Below are positions 42,959 through 51,492 of a stretch of 64,000 nt of DNA, piece by piece. This stretch comes from Tistrella bauzanensis (lineage in GTDB: Bacteria; Pseudomonadota; Alphaproteobacteria; Tistrellales; Tistrellaceae), in NCBI RefSeq assembly GCF_014636235.1, contig NZ_BMDZ01000008.1, positions 1-64,000 on the forward strand, given 5' to 3'. A program made the translations under genes and the position numbers. How positions within the stretch are numbered: the first letter of the stretch is position 1; every line of letters starts with the position of its first letter. The notes beneath the pieces were generated by a model that was given only the letters and a program-made list of their open reading frames with translations, had not been told where the DNA came from and did no database searches.

Positions 42959-43858
42959 TCAGCCACCACCTGAGAGATGTATCGCGACCCACAGCAAGCC
43001 GGGCAGAAACAGGAAGGCCAGAAGGGTGGAGGTCACCACAAGCGAGGCAATATCCTCAGGTGACCGGTTATAGCGCTGGGCGAACAGATAATTGAACACC
43101 GCCACCGGCATCGATGCCTCGACCAGCAGCACGCCCAGCGCCACGCCCTCGAAGCCGAACACCACCCGGCCCAGAAACAGGGCGATCAGGAAGCCGCCGC
43201 CGCTGCGCAGCACTGCCAGGCCCAGCGTGCCCAGCGGCCGGGTCGCCTTCATCCGCGCCAGGCTGACACCCAGCGTGATCAGCATCAGGGGAATGGTGAA
43301 GCCGCCGATCAGATGGGTGGTGTTGGCCAGGAACAGCGGCGCGTGCAACTCGCCCAGCACGAAGATCAGCGCCACCACCACCGACCAGGGCGCCGGCTGG
43401 CGCAGCAGGAAGCGCCCGGCGCTCTGGCCCGACAGCACCCAGGCGCCGATGGTGAACTGGGACACGGCCGAGACCGCGAAGAAGCCGATGGCGAAGCCCA
43501 GGCCTTCCTTGCCGAAGGCGAACAGGCACAGCGGCAGCCCCATATTACCGGCATTGCCATAGATCATCGGCGTCAGATAGGTCCGCCAGGGCAGGCCGGC
43601 CATGCGCAGGATCGGCCAGGCCAGCAGCCCCATGCCGACCATGGTCAAGGCCGCCGCCAGCGCGAAGGCCCCGAAGGCGTCGGGCGCGATGGTGCCGTTG
43701 GTGAGGCTTGAGAAGATCAGCGACGGCACGCCGACATTGGTCACCAGATTGGTGATGAAGCCGGTGTCGTATGGCTGTTTGAACACCCGGATCCAGCTGA
43801 AGCCGATGGCGGCGCAGATCAGGATAGGGGCGATGATCGTCAGCAGTTCGCCGATCAT
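42959..43858 (-). CDS. AEC-family (auxin efflux carrier-like) transporter
   Basis: 299 residues from ATG 43858, with GAGG eight bases upstream. Ten hydrophobic helices are visible. Typical AEC marks are LLTIIAPILICAAIGFSW at the start, the NVGVPSLIFSSL helix, GNAGNMGLPLCLFAFG and the C-terminal half LIGGFTIPLMLITLGVSLA. It probably moves organic anions across the inner membrane; direction and substrate are unknown. It is 31 bp downstream of corC on the same strand. Confidence 0.9.
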   Translation of the reverse strand: MIGELLTIIAPILICAAIGFSWIRVFKQPYDTGFITNLVTNVGVPSLIFSSLTNGTIAPDAFGAFALAAALTMVGMGLLAWPILRMAGLPWRTYLTPMIYGNAGNMGLPLCLFAFGKEGLGFAIGFFAVSAVSQFTIGAWVLSGQSAGRFLLRQPAPWSVVVALIFVLGELHAPLFLANTTHLIGGFTIPLMLITLGVSLARMKATRPLGTLGLAVLRSGGGFLIALFLGRVVFGFEGVALGVLLVEASMPVAVFNYLFAQRYNRSPEDIASLVVTSTLLAFLFLPGLLWVAIHLSGGG

Positions 43859-43889
43859 CCAGGGCCTCGCTGTCGCTGATCGGGTGTGG

Positions 43890-45209
43890 TCATGACCGGT
43901 CGGGATGCCGGCCGGCGGGACGCTGGGCAAGGGCGGTTTCATCGGCCGCGTGCAGGCGCAGCTTGGTGATCCGGTTGCGGTGCCGGCGCAGCACCTCGGC
44001 CTCGATGCCGGCGATGCGGAAGCGCTGGCCGACCTCGGGGATCAGCATGGCCTCGTGAATGATCAGCCCGGCGATGGTGGCGGCCTCGTCATCGGGCAGG
44101 CGCCAGCCGGTCTCGCGGTTGATGTCGCGGATGGTCACCGTACCGTCGACCAGCAGGCTGTCATCGGGCTGGCGCTCCAGCCCCTCGATCGCGATGTCAT
44201 GCTCGTCGACGATCTCGCCCACGATCTCTTCCAGGATGTCTTCCAGCGTCACCAGCCCCTGGATGGTGCCGTATTCGTCGATCACCAGCGCGAAATGGGC
44301 ATGGCGCTGGCGGAAGGCGTGCAACTGGTCGTGCAGGGTGGTGCTGTCGGGAATGAACCAGGGTGTGCGGGCAAGGCTCGCCACGTCGATCCGCGCTGGG
44401 TCGCCCCCGGCCTGGGTCAAGGCCCGCAGCATGTCCTTGGCATGCAGCACGCCCACGATGTTGTCGGGCTCGCCGCGCCACATCGGCAGCCGGGTATGGG
44501 GGCTTGTTGTCACCTGGGAAAGGATGGCCGACGGTGCCAGATCGGCATCGATCGTGGTCATCTGGCGGCGATGCACCATGATCTCGCCCACGGTCAGGTC
44601 GGCCAGATCCAGGATGCTCGCCAGCATTTCCTTTTCGGTGCGGGTCTCGGCATCGGTGGCCTCGGGGTCGTCATACATCCGGATCGCGCCGCGCAGATCA
44701 TCGGCCGACACCATCATCTTGTCGTTGTCGAGCCGGATGCCGAAGATCCGCGCGATGCCGCGCACCAGCAGGCCGATCACCCGTGAGAACGGCCCCAGCA
44801 CCCGCACGGTCATCGTCAGCGGTCCCGACAAGGTCAGGGCCAGACGGTCGGGATAGTGCAGCGCGATGGTCTTGGGCAGGATCTCGGCGAAGATCAGCAG
44901 CAGCAGGGTCATGCCCAGCGTGGCGATGGCGACGCCGGCATCGCCGAACAGGGTGATCAGGGCGCTGGTGGCCAGAGACGAGGCCAGGATGTTGACGGCG
45001 TTGTTGCCGAGCAGGATCGACCCGATCAGCGTTTCGCGTTTCGCGGTCAGGGCCTCGACGCGGCGGGCGCGGATATCGCCCTCATCGGCCCGTTGGTGCA
45101 TGCGGGTGCGCGAGGCTGCGGTCAGCGCGGTCTCGCTGCTGGAAAAGAACGCCGATGCGGCGATCAGAACCAGGATGGCGAGCAGGGACAGCCAGAGTTC
45201 GGCGGTCAT
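43890..45209 (-). CDS. CNNM/CBS-domain (HlyC/CorC family) membrane protein
   Basis: 439 residues. The CNNM transmembrane domain (SAFFSSSETALTAASRTRM, GNNAVNILASSLAT, FAEILPKTIALHYPDRLAL) is followed by two CBS repeats (about 205-330: VGEIMVHRRQM, VIDEYGTIQGLVTLEDILEE) and the C-terminal CorC/HlyC domain (DDSLLVDGTVTIRDIN). CorB/CorC-type proteins handle Mg2+ export or tolerance. It follows aroB by 40 bp. Confidence 0.93.
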   Translation of the reverse strand: MTAELWLSLLAILVLIAASAFFSSSETALTAASRTRMHQRADEGDIRARRVEALTAKRETLIGSILLGNNAVNILASSLATSALITLFGDAGVAIATLGMTLLLLIFAEILPKTIALHYPDRLALTLSGPLTMTVRVLGPFSRVIGLLVRGIARIFGIRLDNDKMMVSADDLRGAIRMYDDPEATDAETRTEKEMLASILDLADLTVGEIMVHRRQMTTIDADLAPSAILSQVTTSPHTRLPMWRGEPDNIVGVLHAKDMLRALTQAGGDPARIDVASLARTPWFIPDSTTLHDQLHAFRQRHAHFALVIDEYGTIQGLVTLEDILEEIVGEIVDEHDIAIEGLERQPDDSLLVDGTVTIRDINRETGWRLPDDEAATIAGLIIHEAMLIPEVGQRFRIAGIEAEVLRRHRNRITKLRLHAADETALAQRPAGRHPDRS

Positions 45210-45249
45210 CGGCGGGTGGGTCTCTCTCCCGGTCGGAACATCGGCCGGA

Positions 45250-46485
45250 TCATCCGGCCGACACTATCTGGGGGCTGGCGTCTGACGTGTCTGCGTCCGT
45301 GCGGCCGGCCAGCACATCGCCGATCAGGGTCGCGACCTCGGCCGGCGCCACATCGTCGGCGATGAAGCTCCGGCCGATGCCGCGTGCCAGAATATAGCGC
45401 ACACGGCCTTCGCGAGCCTTCTTGTCCTGGGCGATGGGGGCCATCAGCCCGTCGACCGTCCAGGTCACCCCGGTGACGTCCCGCGGGCGGACCGGCAGGC
45501 CGGCGGCGGCCAGATGCCGGGTCAGCCGCTCCAGATCGGCTGCCGGGCACAGGCCCCGGCGCACCGACAGCCGGAAGGCCAGAACCATGCCGATGGCCAC
45601 CGCCTCGCCATGCAGCAGCCGGCCGTCATAGCCGGCGACCGCCTCGAAGGCATGGCCGAAGGTGTGCCCCAGATTGAGCAGGGCGCGCTGGCCGGTTTCG
45701 GTTTCGTCGGCGGCGACGATCCGCGCCTTGGCGGCGCAGGACCGGGCGACCGCCTGATCGCGGGCGCCGCCGGCCGTGCTCAGCACCTCGGTGCCCCGGG
45801 TCTCAAGCCAGTCGAAGAACGGCGCATCGTCGATGGCGCCGTATTTCACCACCTCGGCATAACCGGCGCGGAGTTCGCGGGCGGGCAGGGTGGACAGAAG
45901 ATCGGTATCGGCAATCACCACCGCCGGCTGATGGAAGGCGCCGATCAGGTTCTTGCCATGGGGGGTATTGATGCCGGTCTTGCCGCCGACCGAGCTGTCG
46001 ACCTGGGCCAGCAGGGTGGTCGGCACCTGTACGAAGCAGGTGCCGCGGCGCAGCACGGCGGCGGCGAAGCCCGACAGGTCGCCAACCACGCCGCCACCCA
46101 GCGCGATCACCGGCTGGCCACGCTCGATGCCGCTTGCCAGCAGCCGGTCCAGCAGGCGTTCCAGCTCGCCGAACCGTTTGGTGCCCTCGCCCGGCGGCAG
46201 GATGATCGCCTGATGGTCGATGCCGGCATCGTCGAGGGCGGTGCGCAAGCGGGCCAGATGATGGGTGGCCACCGTCTCGTCGGTCACCACCGCGGCGCGG
46301 CGGGCGCCGGTCAGATCGCGCACCAGCCGGCCGGTCGCGGCCAGCACGCCGCCGCCGACCATGATGTCATAGGCGCGGTCGCCCAGCGGCACATGCACCC
46401 GCCGCGCCGGCGCGGCGATGCCGGGGATCGTGACCAGATCACCGGTGGGTGGCAGAGAGGCGATGGCGGATGCGGCGGCGGTCAT
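45250..46485 (-). CDS. aroB: 3-Dehydroquinate synthase
   Basis: 411 residues, somewhat longer than E. coli AroB because of a leader and tail. It makes 3-dehydroquinate from DAHP using NAD and a divalent metal. Motifs: LPPGEGTKRFGELERLLDRL, GGGVVGDLSGFAAAVLRRG, VPTTLLAQVDSSVGGKTGIN and the metal-site NLGHTFGHAFEA. It is 58 bp after aroK, the common aroKB pair of the shikimate pathway. Confidence 0.96.
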   Translation of the reverse strand: MTAAASAIASLPPTGDLVTIPGIAAPARRVHVPLGDRAYDIMVGGGVLAATGRLVRDLTGARRAAVVTDETVATHHLARLRTALDDAGIDHQAIILPPGEGTKRFGELERLLDRLLASGIERGQPVIALGGGVVGDLSGFAAAVLRRGTCFVQVPTTLLAQVDSSVGGKTGINTPHGKNLIGAFHQPAVVIADTDLLSTLPARELRAGYAEVVKYGAIDDAPFFDWLETRGTEVLSTAGGARDQAVARSCAAKARIVAADETETGQRALLNLGHTFGHAFEAVAGYDGRLLHGEAVAIGMVLAFRLSVRRGLCPAADLERLTRHLAAAGLPVRPRDVTGVTWTVDGLMAPIAQDKKAREGRVRYILARGIGRSFIADDVAPAEVATLIGDVLAGRTDADTSDASPQIVSAG

Positions 46486-46543
46486 CGGCGGATCTGGCTC
46501 CGGGGTCGCGGGGTGAAGGCGGGGATGGTGGTCGGGCCGGGGA

Positions 46544-47338
46544 TCATTGCGGCGCCGCCGGATCGGTATCGGGAGAGGTGGTGCTGGCGGCGCCCCCCTG
46601 CGGGCGGGGACGTTTGGTGGCGGTCAGGGCCGGCCAGGTCCTGGACAGCAGGGCGATGATGGCATCCACCGCCACCTCATGCGGTGCGTCGGTGCTGTCG
46701 ATCGACAGGTCCGCCGTGGCATAGACCGGATGGCGTTCGGCCACCAGCCGTTCCAGAGTCGCCATGGCGTCGCCTTCAGCGATCAATGGCCGGGTGTGGC
46801 GGCGTTTCATCACCCGTCTGGCGATCACCGCCACATCCGCGCGCAGCCAGATCGACACGCCATCGGCGGCGATGCGGGCGCGGGTTTCCTCGTCCATGAA
46901 GGCCCCGCCGCCGGTGGCGACGATCCGCGGCTTTTCATCCAGCAGCCGGGCCAGCACGCGGCGTTCCCCGCGGCGGAATTCGGCTTCGCCATACAGCCTG
47001 AAGATCTCGGGGATCGGCAGCCCGGCCGCCTTTTCGATTTCCGTGTCGGCATCGACGAAATCGATGCCCAGTCGCTGGGCCAACCGGCGGCCGACACTGC
47101 TTTTGCCGACCCCCATCAGGCCGACCAGAACGATGGACCGGTTGATCAGCCGGCGGTCGAAGACCGGCCTGCCGGCGCGTCCGGGGTTGCCCGACCCGGT
47201 CGGCGTGGCGTCACGGTCATCCGGATTGGCATCGTCATCCGGATTGGCATCGTCATCCAGATCGGCATCGTCATCCGGGGTGACGTCGTCGTCCGCGGTG
47301 GCGGGGCTGTGGCTTGGCTGGCTGCTATCGTCGGTCAA
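46544..47338 (-). CDS. aroK: Shikimate kinase with Asp-rich N-terminal extension
   Basis: 264 residues, against about 175 for typical AroK. The enzyme core begins at about residue 65: IVLVGLMGVGKSSVGRRLAQ (Walker A), DFVDADTEIE, the shikimate-binding FRRGERR and GGGAF. It phosphorylates shikimate. The first 60 residues are Asp/Pro/Asn repeats (DDDANPDDDANPDD) encoded by 18-bp tandem units. A low-complexity tail of about 25 residues follows the core. A later start at ATG in the core is possible but lacks a clear ribosome site. Confidence 0.93.
   Translation of the reverse strand: MTDDSSQPSHSPATADDDVTPDDDADLDDDANPDDDANPDDRDATPTGSGNPGRAGRPVFDRRLINRSIVLVGLMGVGKSSVGRRLAQRLGIDFVDADTEIEKAAGLPIPEIFRLYGEAEFRRGERRVLARLLDEKPRIVATGGGAFMDEETRARIAADGVSIWLRADVAVIARRVMKRRHTRPLIAEGDAMATLERLVAERHPVYATADLSIDSTDAPHEVAVDAIIALLSRTWPALTATKRPRPQGGAASTTSPDTDPAAPQ
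47215..47286. repeat. Four 18-bp tandem units in the 5' end of aroK
   Basis: Units at 47215, 47233, 47251 and 47269 share the pattern CGTCATCCGGATTGGCAT; the second is the cleanest and the fourth has diverged. Being a multiple of three, copy-number change would alter the number of Asp-rich repeats without a frameshift. Confidence 0.75.
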
Positions 47339-47660
47339 GATGTCGAACCGGGTTCAATCAGGGGCGGGGCCGCGCCCGTTCTGGAAGGCTGACGGCGGCG
47401 GAACGGCAGGATGCCGACGAAGCGCCCCACCGGCGGACAGGGTGGGGATGCCGGCAGGCGGAGGCGATGCCACAGCACGACCGGCCACGGCCCTCCGGTG
47501 TCGAGTTGAAACCCGGATGGCGAACCGATAGGCTGCGGAACGCGCGGTGACACGCGGCCAGGCTGGAAATAAAGCACAGGTCCGGCCGTCGCGGCAATCG
47601 CGGAGGCCGGGGAGACGATCCCCGGCGGTCCCACTTCCCCCCCGATGCGAGGCGCCAGGC
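47339..47660. other. Divergent region between aroK and the small membrane protein gene
   Basis: 322 bp without a supported gene. It must contain the aroK-aroB promoter and the promoter for the plus-strand xerD operon. I see no convincing -35/-10, terminator or repeat in it. Confidence 0.35.
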
Positions 47661-47795
47661 GTGCTGATCCGCTTCATTCTGATCCTGCTTCTCGTCGCCA
47701 TCCTGGGTGGCGGCGCCTTCCTCATGACCTTCGACATGCCGGCGCCGGTGCGCTCGGTCGAGAAGGTCGTGCCCAATGACAAGCTTGTCCGCTGA
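47661..47795 (+). CDS. Small single-span membrane protein upstream of the xerD operon
   Basis: 44 residues from GTG 47661, with GAGG eight bases upstream. One membrane helix (LIRFILILLLVAILGGGAFL) is followed by a short periplasmic tail, DMPAPVRSVEKVVPNDKLVR. I recall similar short proteins (hydrophobic helix, then PAP...EKVIPNDRFPR-like end) beside tyrosine recombinase genes in alphaproteobacteria; a search would confirm. It overlaps the next gene by 20 bp, implying co-translation. Function unknown. Confidence 0.6.
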   Translation: MLIRFILILLLVAILGGGAFLMTFDMPAPVRSVEKVVPNDKLVR

Positions 47796-49821
47796 CCGGC
47801 GCCATCCCCGCCACCGCCCGCCGCTGAACCCGGCCGGGCGGCCCCTGCATGTGATCCTGGCCCTGTTGATGGCCGGTGGGGGGATGGCCGGGGGCGTGCT
47901 GGCGGCGATGCCTGTTGCGGCGCAGCCTCTGCGTCTGGTGCCGGACGCGCCCGCGGATGAACCGGCAGCCGACGGGCGGTCGGCGCCGCCCTCGCGCGCG
48001 ATTTTGCCGGCACCATCGGTGCAGGTGCGCCCGCCTGCCCTGTCGGGAGCTCCGGTCGCGACACCGCCGCCGGTGACCCCGCCGCGCGTGCTTGCCACGC
48101 CGCCGCCGGCGCGACCGGCTGCACCGCCTCTTCCACCGCCTCCACCGCCACCTCCGCCACCGCCACCGCCACCGCCACCGCTTCCGCCACCCCCGGCGCC
48201 TCCCGCTGCGCCCGCCGCGCCGGTTGCGACCGAAACGGTGCCGGATGGTGATGATGATGGCGATCCGGTGCCGGCCGATCTGTGGCAGGGCAGCACTGCC
48301 GCGCGGATCGATGTCGCGCTGGCGGGGCTGACCGGTCAGGCGCCCTGGGCCACGGCGCGCGGGGTGCTGCGCGATCTGCTGGCGACGGAGGGGCCGGCCC
48401 CGGCCGGGGCAGATGCCGGCCGGTTCGCCGACCGCCGCGCCGCCGCTCTGCTGGCCCTGGGAGATGCGCGCGCGGCGGTGGCTGTGGCCGATGCGGCCGG
48501 CCATCCGCCCCCCGATGGCGCCCTGCTGCTGGCGGGCGACGAGGCGCGGGCCTGTGCGCCGGTGCTGCCTGCGACCGCAGCCGGCGGCGCGATCGCCATA
48601 TCGACGGCGGCCGAGACCCGGCGCACGCCACCGGCTTCCGATGCGGAGGCGGCCGTGCTGGCCTGTCACCTGCTGTCGGCGGGTGATGCTGCCCTGCCGG
48701 CCGGGCTGGTGTCGGCCGCGGGTGCCATATCGGGCGTGGTTGCGCGGGCGGCCGTCACGGCCGGCCCGGTCGTGATCGACGATCTTGACCCGGCGATGCT
48801 GACCCCGGCGGATCTGGCTGTGCTGGCCCGGCGCGGGATCAGCGCCGATGCGTCGGCCGACGGCGTTGCCGCACTGGCGGCGGGGCTGGATGATGCCGGT
48901 CTGTTGCGGTTGGCCGGCGCCGGGACGGTATCGCCCTTCCACCGGCTGGTGCTGATCGAGGCGGCGGCGACGCGCGGGTTGATCGCGCCTGAGCGGCTGG
49001 CCGGCGGATGGCTCGCGGCGGCTGCGGCCGAACGCAGTGCCGCCCTGTCGGGTGCGGCCCGTGCCGGCGAGGCGCGGCCTGAACGGCTCCGGGCGCGGCA
49101 GTTCGCCGCCGCCGCCGCTGAGCGCAACCCGGCGGCGCGACTGTTCGGCATCGCCACGCTGGTGCGTGCCGCCGCCGGTGCCGATCCGCTGCTGACCGCC
49201 GCCGCCGCCGGCGCGACGGCGCCGCTGCTGGACCCGGCGGTGATCCGCAGGCTCGACCCCGACAGCCGGATCGACGCCGCACGGCTGGCGCTGGCGGGAG
49301 GCGCGGTCGATGCAGCGGCCGCGATGCTGGGGGCGGCGGAAGACCGGCCGGCGGCGCTGACGGCGGCGCTGACCGATGATGGCGAGTTCACCGCGCTGGC
49401 CTTGGTGGCCTTCGAGGATGCCGGCGCCGTGCTGGGGGTGGATGTTTCCCGCCTGGACATGGGCCCCTGGCTTGGCGGTCTGGCCGGGCCGGCGCGCGAG
49501 GTCGCGACCGCGGCCATCGGCTTGTTCGCACCCGAGGCCTTGCCGCTGCCGGCCCCTGATGCCGGGGTGATCGAGGGTGCGATGACCCCCGTGCCGGCGG
49601 TGTGGTTCGCGCTGCGTGCCGCGGCCGATGGCGGCCGGCTGGGCGAAACCGCCGCCCTGGCGCTGATGCTGCTGGAAGCGCGGCCCGAGGCCGGCGCCAT
49701 CGGTATCGCTGGCGGGCTGGAAGGCCTGCGGCTGGCGGGGCTGGATACCGAGGCCCGCCGGCTGGCGGTGGAGATGATGATTGCGGCCGGCGCCATATCG
49801 GGCCTGGCGCCGGGGGTATGA
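47776..49821 (+). CDS. Exported Ala/Pro-rich protein with polyproline tract
   Basis: 681 residues; GAAGG lies about 9 nt before ATG. A signal or anchor helix (HVILALLMAGGGMAGGVLAAM, ending in a VAAQ site) is followed by a Pro-rich region that includes an uninterrupted run of about 17 prolines (near residues 118-135). The rest (about 165-681) is Ala-rich, helical and repeat-like, possibly a solenoid, and I do not recognise a domain. It lies between a small membrane protein and xerD, with overlaps on both sides. The unbroken frame and coupling support a real gene. Confidence 0.7.
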   Translation: MTSLSADRRHPRHRPPLNPAGRPLHVILALLMAGGGMAGGVLAAMPVAAQPLRLVPDAPADEPAADGRSAPPSRAILPAPSVQVRPPALSGAPVATPPPVTPPRVLATPPPARPAAPPLPPPPPPPPPPPPPPPPLPPPPAPPAAPAAPVATETVPDGDDDGDPVPADLWQGSTAARIDVALAGLTGQAPWATARGVLRDLLATEGPAPAGADAGRFADRRAAALLALGDARAAVAVADAAGHPPPDGALLLAGDEARACAPVLPATAAGGAIAISTAAETRRTPPASDAEAAVLACHLLSAGDAALPAGLVSAAGAISGVVARAAVTAGPVVIDDLDPAMLTPADLAVLARRGISADASADGVAALAAGLDDAGLLRLAGAGTVSPFHRLVLIEAAATRGLIAPERLAGGWLAAAAAERSAALSGAARAGEARPERLRARQFAAAAAERNPAARLFGIATLVRAAAGADPLLTAAAAGATAPLLDPAVIRRLDPDSRIDAARLALAGGAVDAAAAMLGAAEDRPAALTAALTDDGEFTALALVAFEDAGAVLGVDVSRLDMGPWLGGLAGPAREVATAAIGLFAPEALPLPAPDAGVIEGAMTPVPAVWFALRAAADGGRLGETAALALMLLEARPEAGAIGIAGGLEGLRLAGLDTEARRLAVEMMIAAGAISGLAPGV

Positions 49822-50852
49822 GCATGCAGGCGCCGGATGACGGCCCGGAGGGCCCCGTTCCATCGGACGGCCCTCCCCCCACAGAGCCTCCCCCCACAGA
49901 GCCTTCCCCCACAGAGAAGCCTGCGCCGCTGGCCGCCGACCGGCTGCGGATCGAGGCCTTTCTTGAAATGCTGGGCGCGGAAGGCGGCGTCGCCGACAAT
50001 ACGCTGATCGCCTATGCGACCGATCTGGCCGATGCCGCGATCACCCTGAAACCCGAAGGGGGGCTTGCCACCGCCGGCGCCGACGGGCTGTCACGCTATC
50101 TGGCGGCGCTGGAAGCGCGCGGTCTGGCGCCCTGGACCCAGGCGCGGCGGCTATCGGCGCTGCGGCGGTTCTTCCGGTTCATGGTCAGCGATGGCCGCAG
50201 ACCCGACCAGCCGACCGACCGGCTGGACGCGCCACGCCGCCACCGGCCGCTGCCACGGATGCTGTCGGAAGACGATGTCGACCGGCTGATCAATGCCGCC
50301 CATGCCATGGAAGGCCCGGAAGGCCGCCGGCTGGCCGCGATCGTGGAACTGCTCTATGCCACCGGCCTGCGGGTGTCGGAACTGGTGACGCTGCCGGCCG
50401 CTGCCCTGATCCGCGACCCGCGGGTGCTGATGGTGCGCGGCAAGGGCGGGCGCGACCGGATCGTGCCGCTGGGCGCGCCGGCCCGTGCGGCGGCGGCGGC
50501 CTATCTGGCGGTGCGTGGCGTGTTTCTGCCCGCCGATCGCAAGGCCCAGAGCTTTCTGTTCCCGTCCCGCGCCGCCGAGGGGCACCTGACCCGGCAGCGG
50601 ATCGGCCAGTTGCTGAAGGCGCTGGCGCTGGATGCCGGCATCGCGCCCGAGCGGGTGTCGCCGCATGTCCTGCGCCACGCCTTTGCCAGCCATCTGTTGA
50701 GCGGCGGCGCCGATCTGCGGGTGGTGCAGCAATTGCTGGGCCATGCCGACATCACCACCACCCAGATCTATACCCATGTTCTGGATGCCGATCTGCGCCG
50801 GGCGATCGAGCGCGCCCATCCGCTGGCGGGCGCGGGCCGCCCGGGCGGGTAA
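49818..50852 (+). CDS. xerD: XerD-type tyrosine recombinase
   Basis: 344 residues from ATG 49818, which overlaps the previous stop (ATGA). The core-binding domain (RLRIEAFLEMLGAEGGVADN) and catalytic domain are complete: Arg in ATGLRVSE, Lys in VRGKGGRDR, HVLRHAFASHL, LGHADITTTQ and the nucleophile Tyr in IYTHV. With XerC it resolves chromosome dimers at dif. An N-terminal extension of about 35 residues is made of PPTEP repeats. XerC is the alternative, but D fits the class's gene order. Confidence 0.88.
   Translation: MSMQAPDDGPEGPVPSDGPPPTEPPPTEPSPTEKPAPLAADRLRIEAFLEMLGAEGGVADNTLIAYATDLADAAITLKPEGGLATAGADGLSRYLAALEARGLAPWTQARRLSALRRFFRFMVSDGRRPDQPTDRLDAPRRHRPLPRMLSEDDVDRLINAAHAMEGPEGRRLAAIVELLYATGLRVSELVTLPAAALIRDPRVLMVRGKGGRDRIVPLGAPARAAAAAYLAVRGVFLPADRKAQSFLFPSRAAEGHLTRQRIGQLLKALALDAGIAPERVSPHVLRHAFASHLLSGGADLRVVQQLLGHADITTTQIYTHVLDADLRRAIERAHPLAGAGRPGG
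49872..49916. repeat. Three 15-bp tandem units in the 5' end of xerD
   Basis: CCTCCCCCCACAGAG occurs twice exactly (49872-49886, 49887-49901) and once with one change (49902-49916). It encodes repeated Pro-Pro-Pro-Thr-Glu in the leader of the recombinase. In-frame length variation is possible. Confidence 0.7.
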
Positions 50853-50883
50853 GGACGGGCGGGTAAGGGCGGGCGGCAGGCCA

Positions 50884-51492
50884 TTACGGGTCGCCGGGTG
50901 AGGGCGCCCCCAGACGGATGATGTCGATGCGATAGCCGTTGCCCGGCCGGGCGTCGAGGTTCTGCACGGCGATCTTGCCGGTGATGGCATCGATGAAGGC
51001 CGCCGCCGCCTCGGCGCCGGGCAGGCCGTCGGGGATCGGGCCCAGATAATTGACCAGCACGCAATCGCTGTGCGGCGCGGATCGGGCGATGTGGCCGGCG
51101 AGCTGCGTGATCTCGGCCCGGTCCAGATAATACAGCACCTCGGACAGCACGATCAGCTCGGCGGCGCGTTGTGGCCAGTCGCGGGGCAGGTCGGCCCGCT
51201 GGAAGCGCAGGCGCGGATCGGCGCCGTGATGCCGGCGCGCGAGCCGCAATGCGACCTCGGAGACATCCAGGCCGATCAGCCGGTCGCAGCGCCCGGCAAG
51301 CCGAGCCGACAGGGCGCCGATCGAACATCCGGCCTCGATGCCCAGGCGGTAATGCTGCCGGGGCAGGGCGTCCAGCGTCGCCTGATATTTGGCTCGCTCA
51401 TAGGGCGAGGTTGCCACCTGCCACGGATCGGGATCGCGGCCGTACAGCCGGTCGAAGCGGGCGGCGCGGGTGAGGTTGCCATCGTCGGTCAT
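50884..51492 (-). CDS. NodS-like SAM-dependent methyltransferase
   Basis: 202 residues from ATG 51492. It resembles NodS/class I methyltransferases: DRLYGRDPDPWQVATSPYER near the start, the SAM-binding GIEAGCSIGALSARLAG (motif I) and LIGLDVSEVALRLAR, then LIVLSEVLYYL. NodS N-methylates a deacetylated glucosamine, which fits a PIG-L deacetylase as neighbour. It overlaps the PIG-L stop by 4 nt and is the last gene of the operon. The substrate is inferred only. Confidence 0.85.
   Translation of the reverse strand: MTDDGNLTRAARFDRLYGRDPDPWQVATSPYERAKYQATLDALPRQHYRLGIEAGCSIGALSARLAGRCDRLIGLDVSEVALRLARRHHGADPRLRFQRADLPRDWPQRAAELIVLSEVLYYLDRAEITQLAGHIARSAPHSDCVLVNYLGPIPDGLPGAEAAAAFIDAITGKIAVQNLDARPGNGYRIDIIRLGAPSPGDP

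Noticed and set aside
48100-48200. The CCN-rich stretch as a microsatellite rather than coding sequence
   Set aside because: It stays in frame as polyproline within a coupled, signal-peptide-bearing gene, so it is annotated as coding.
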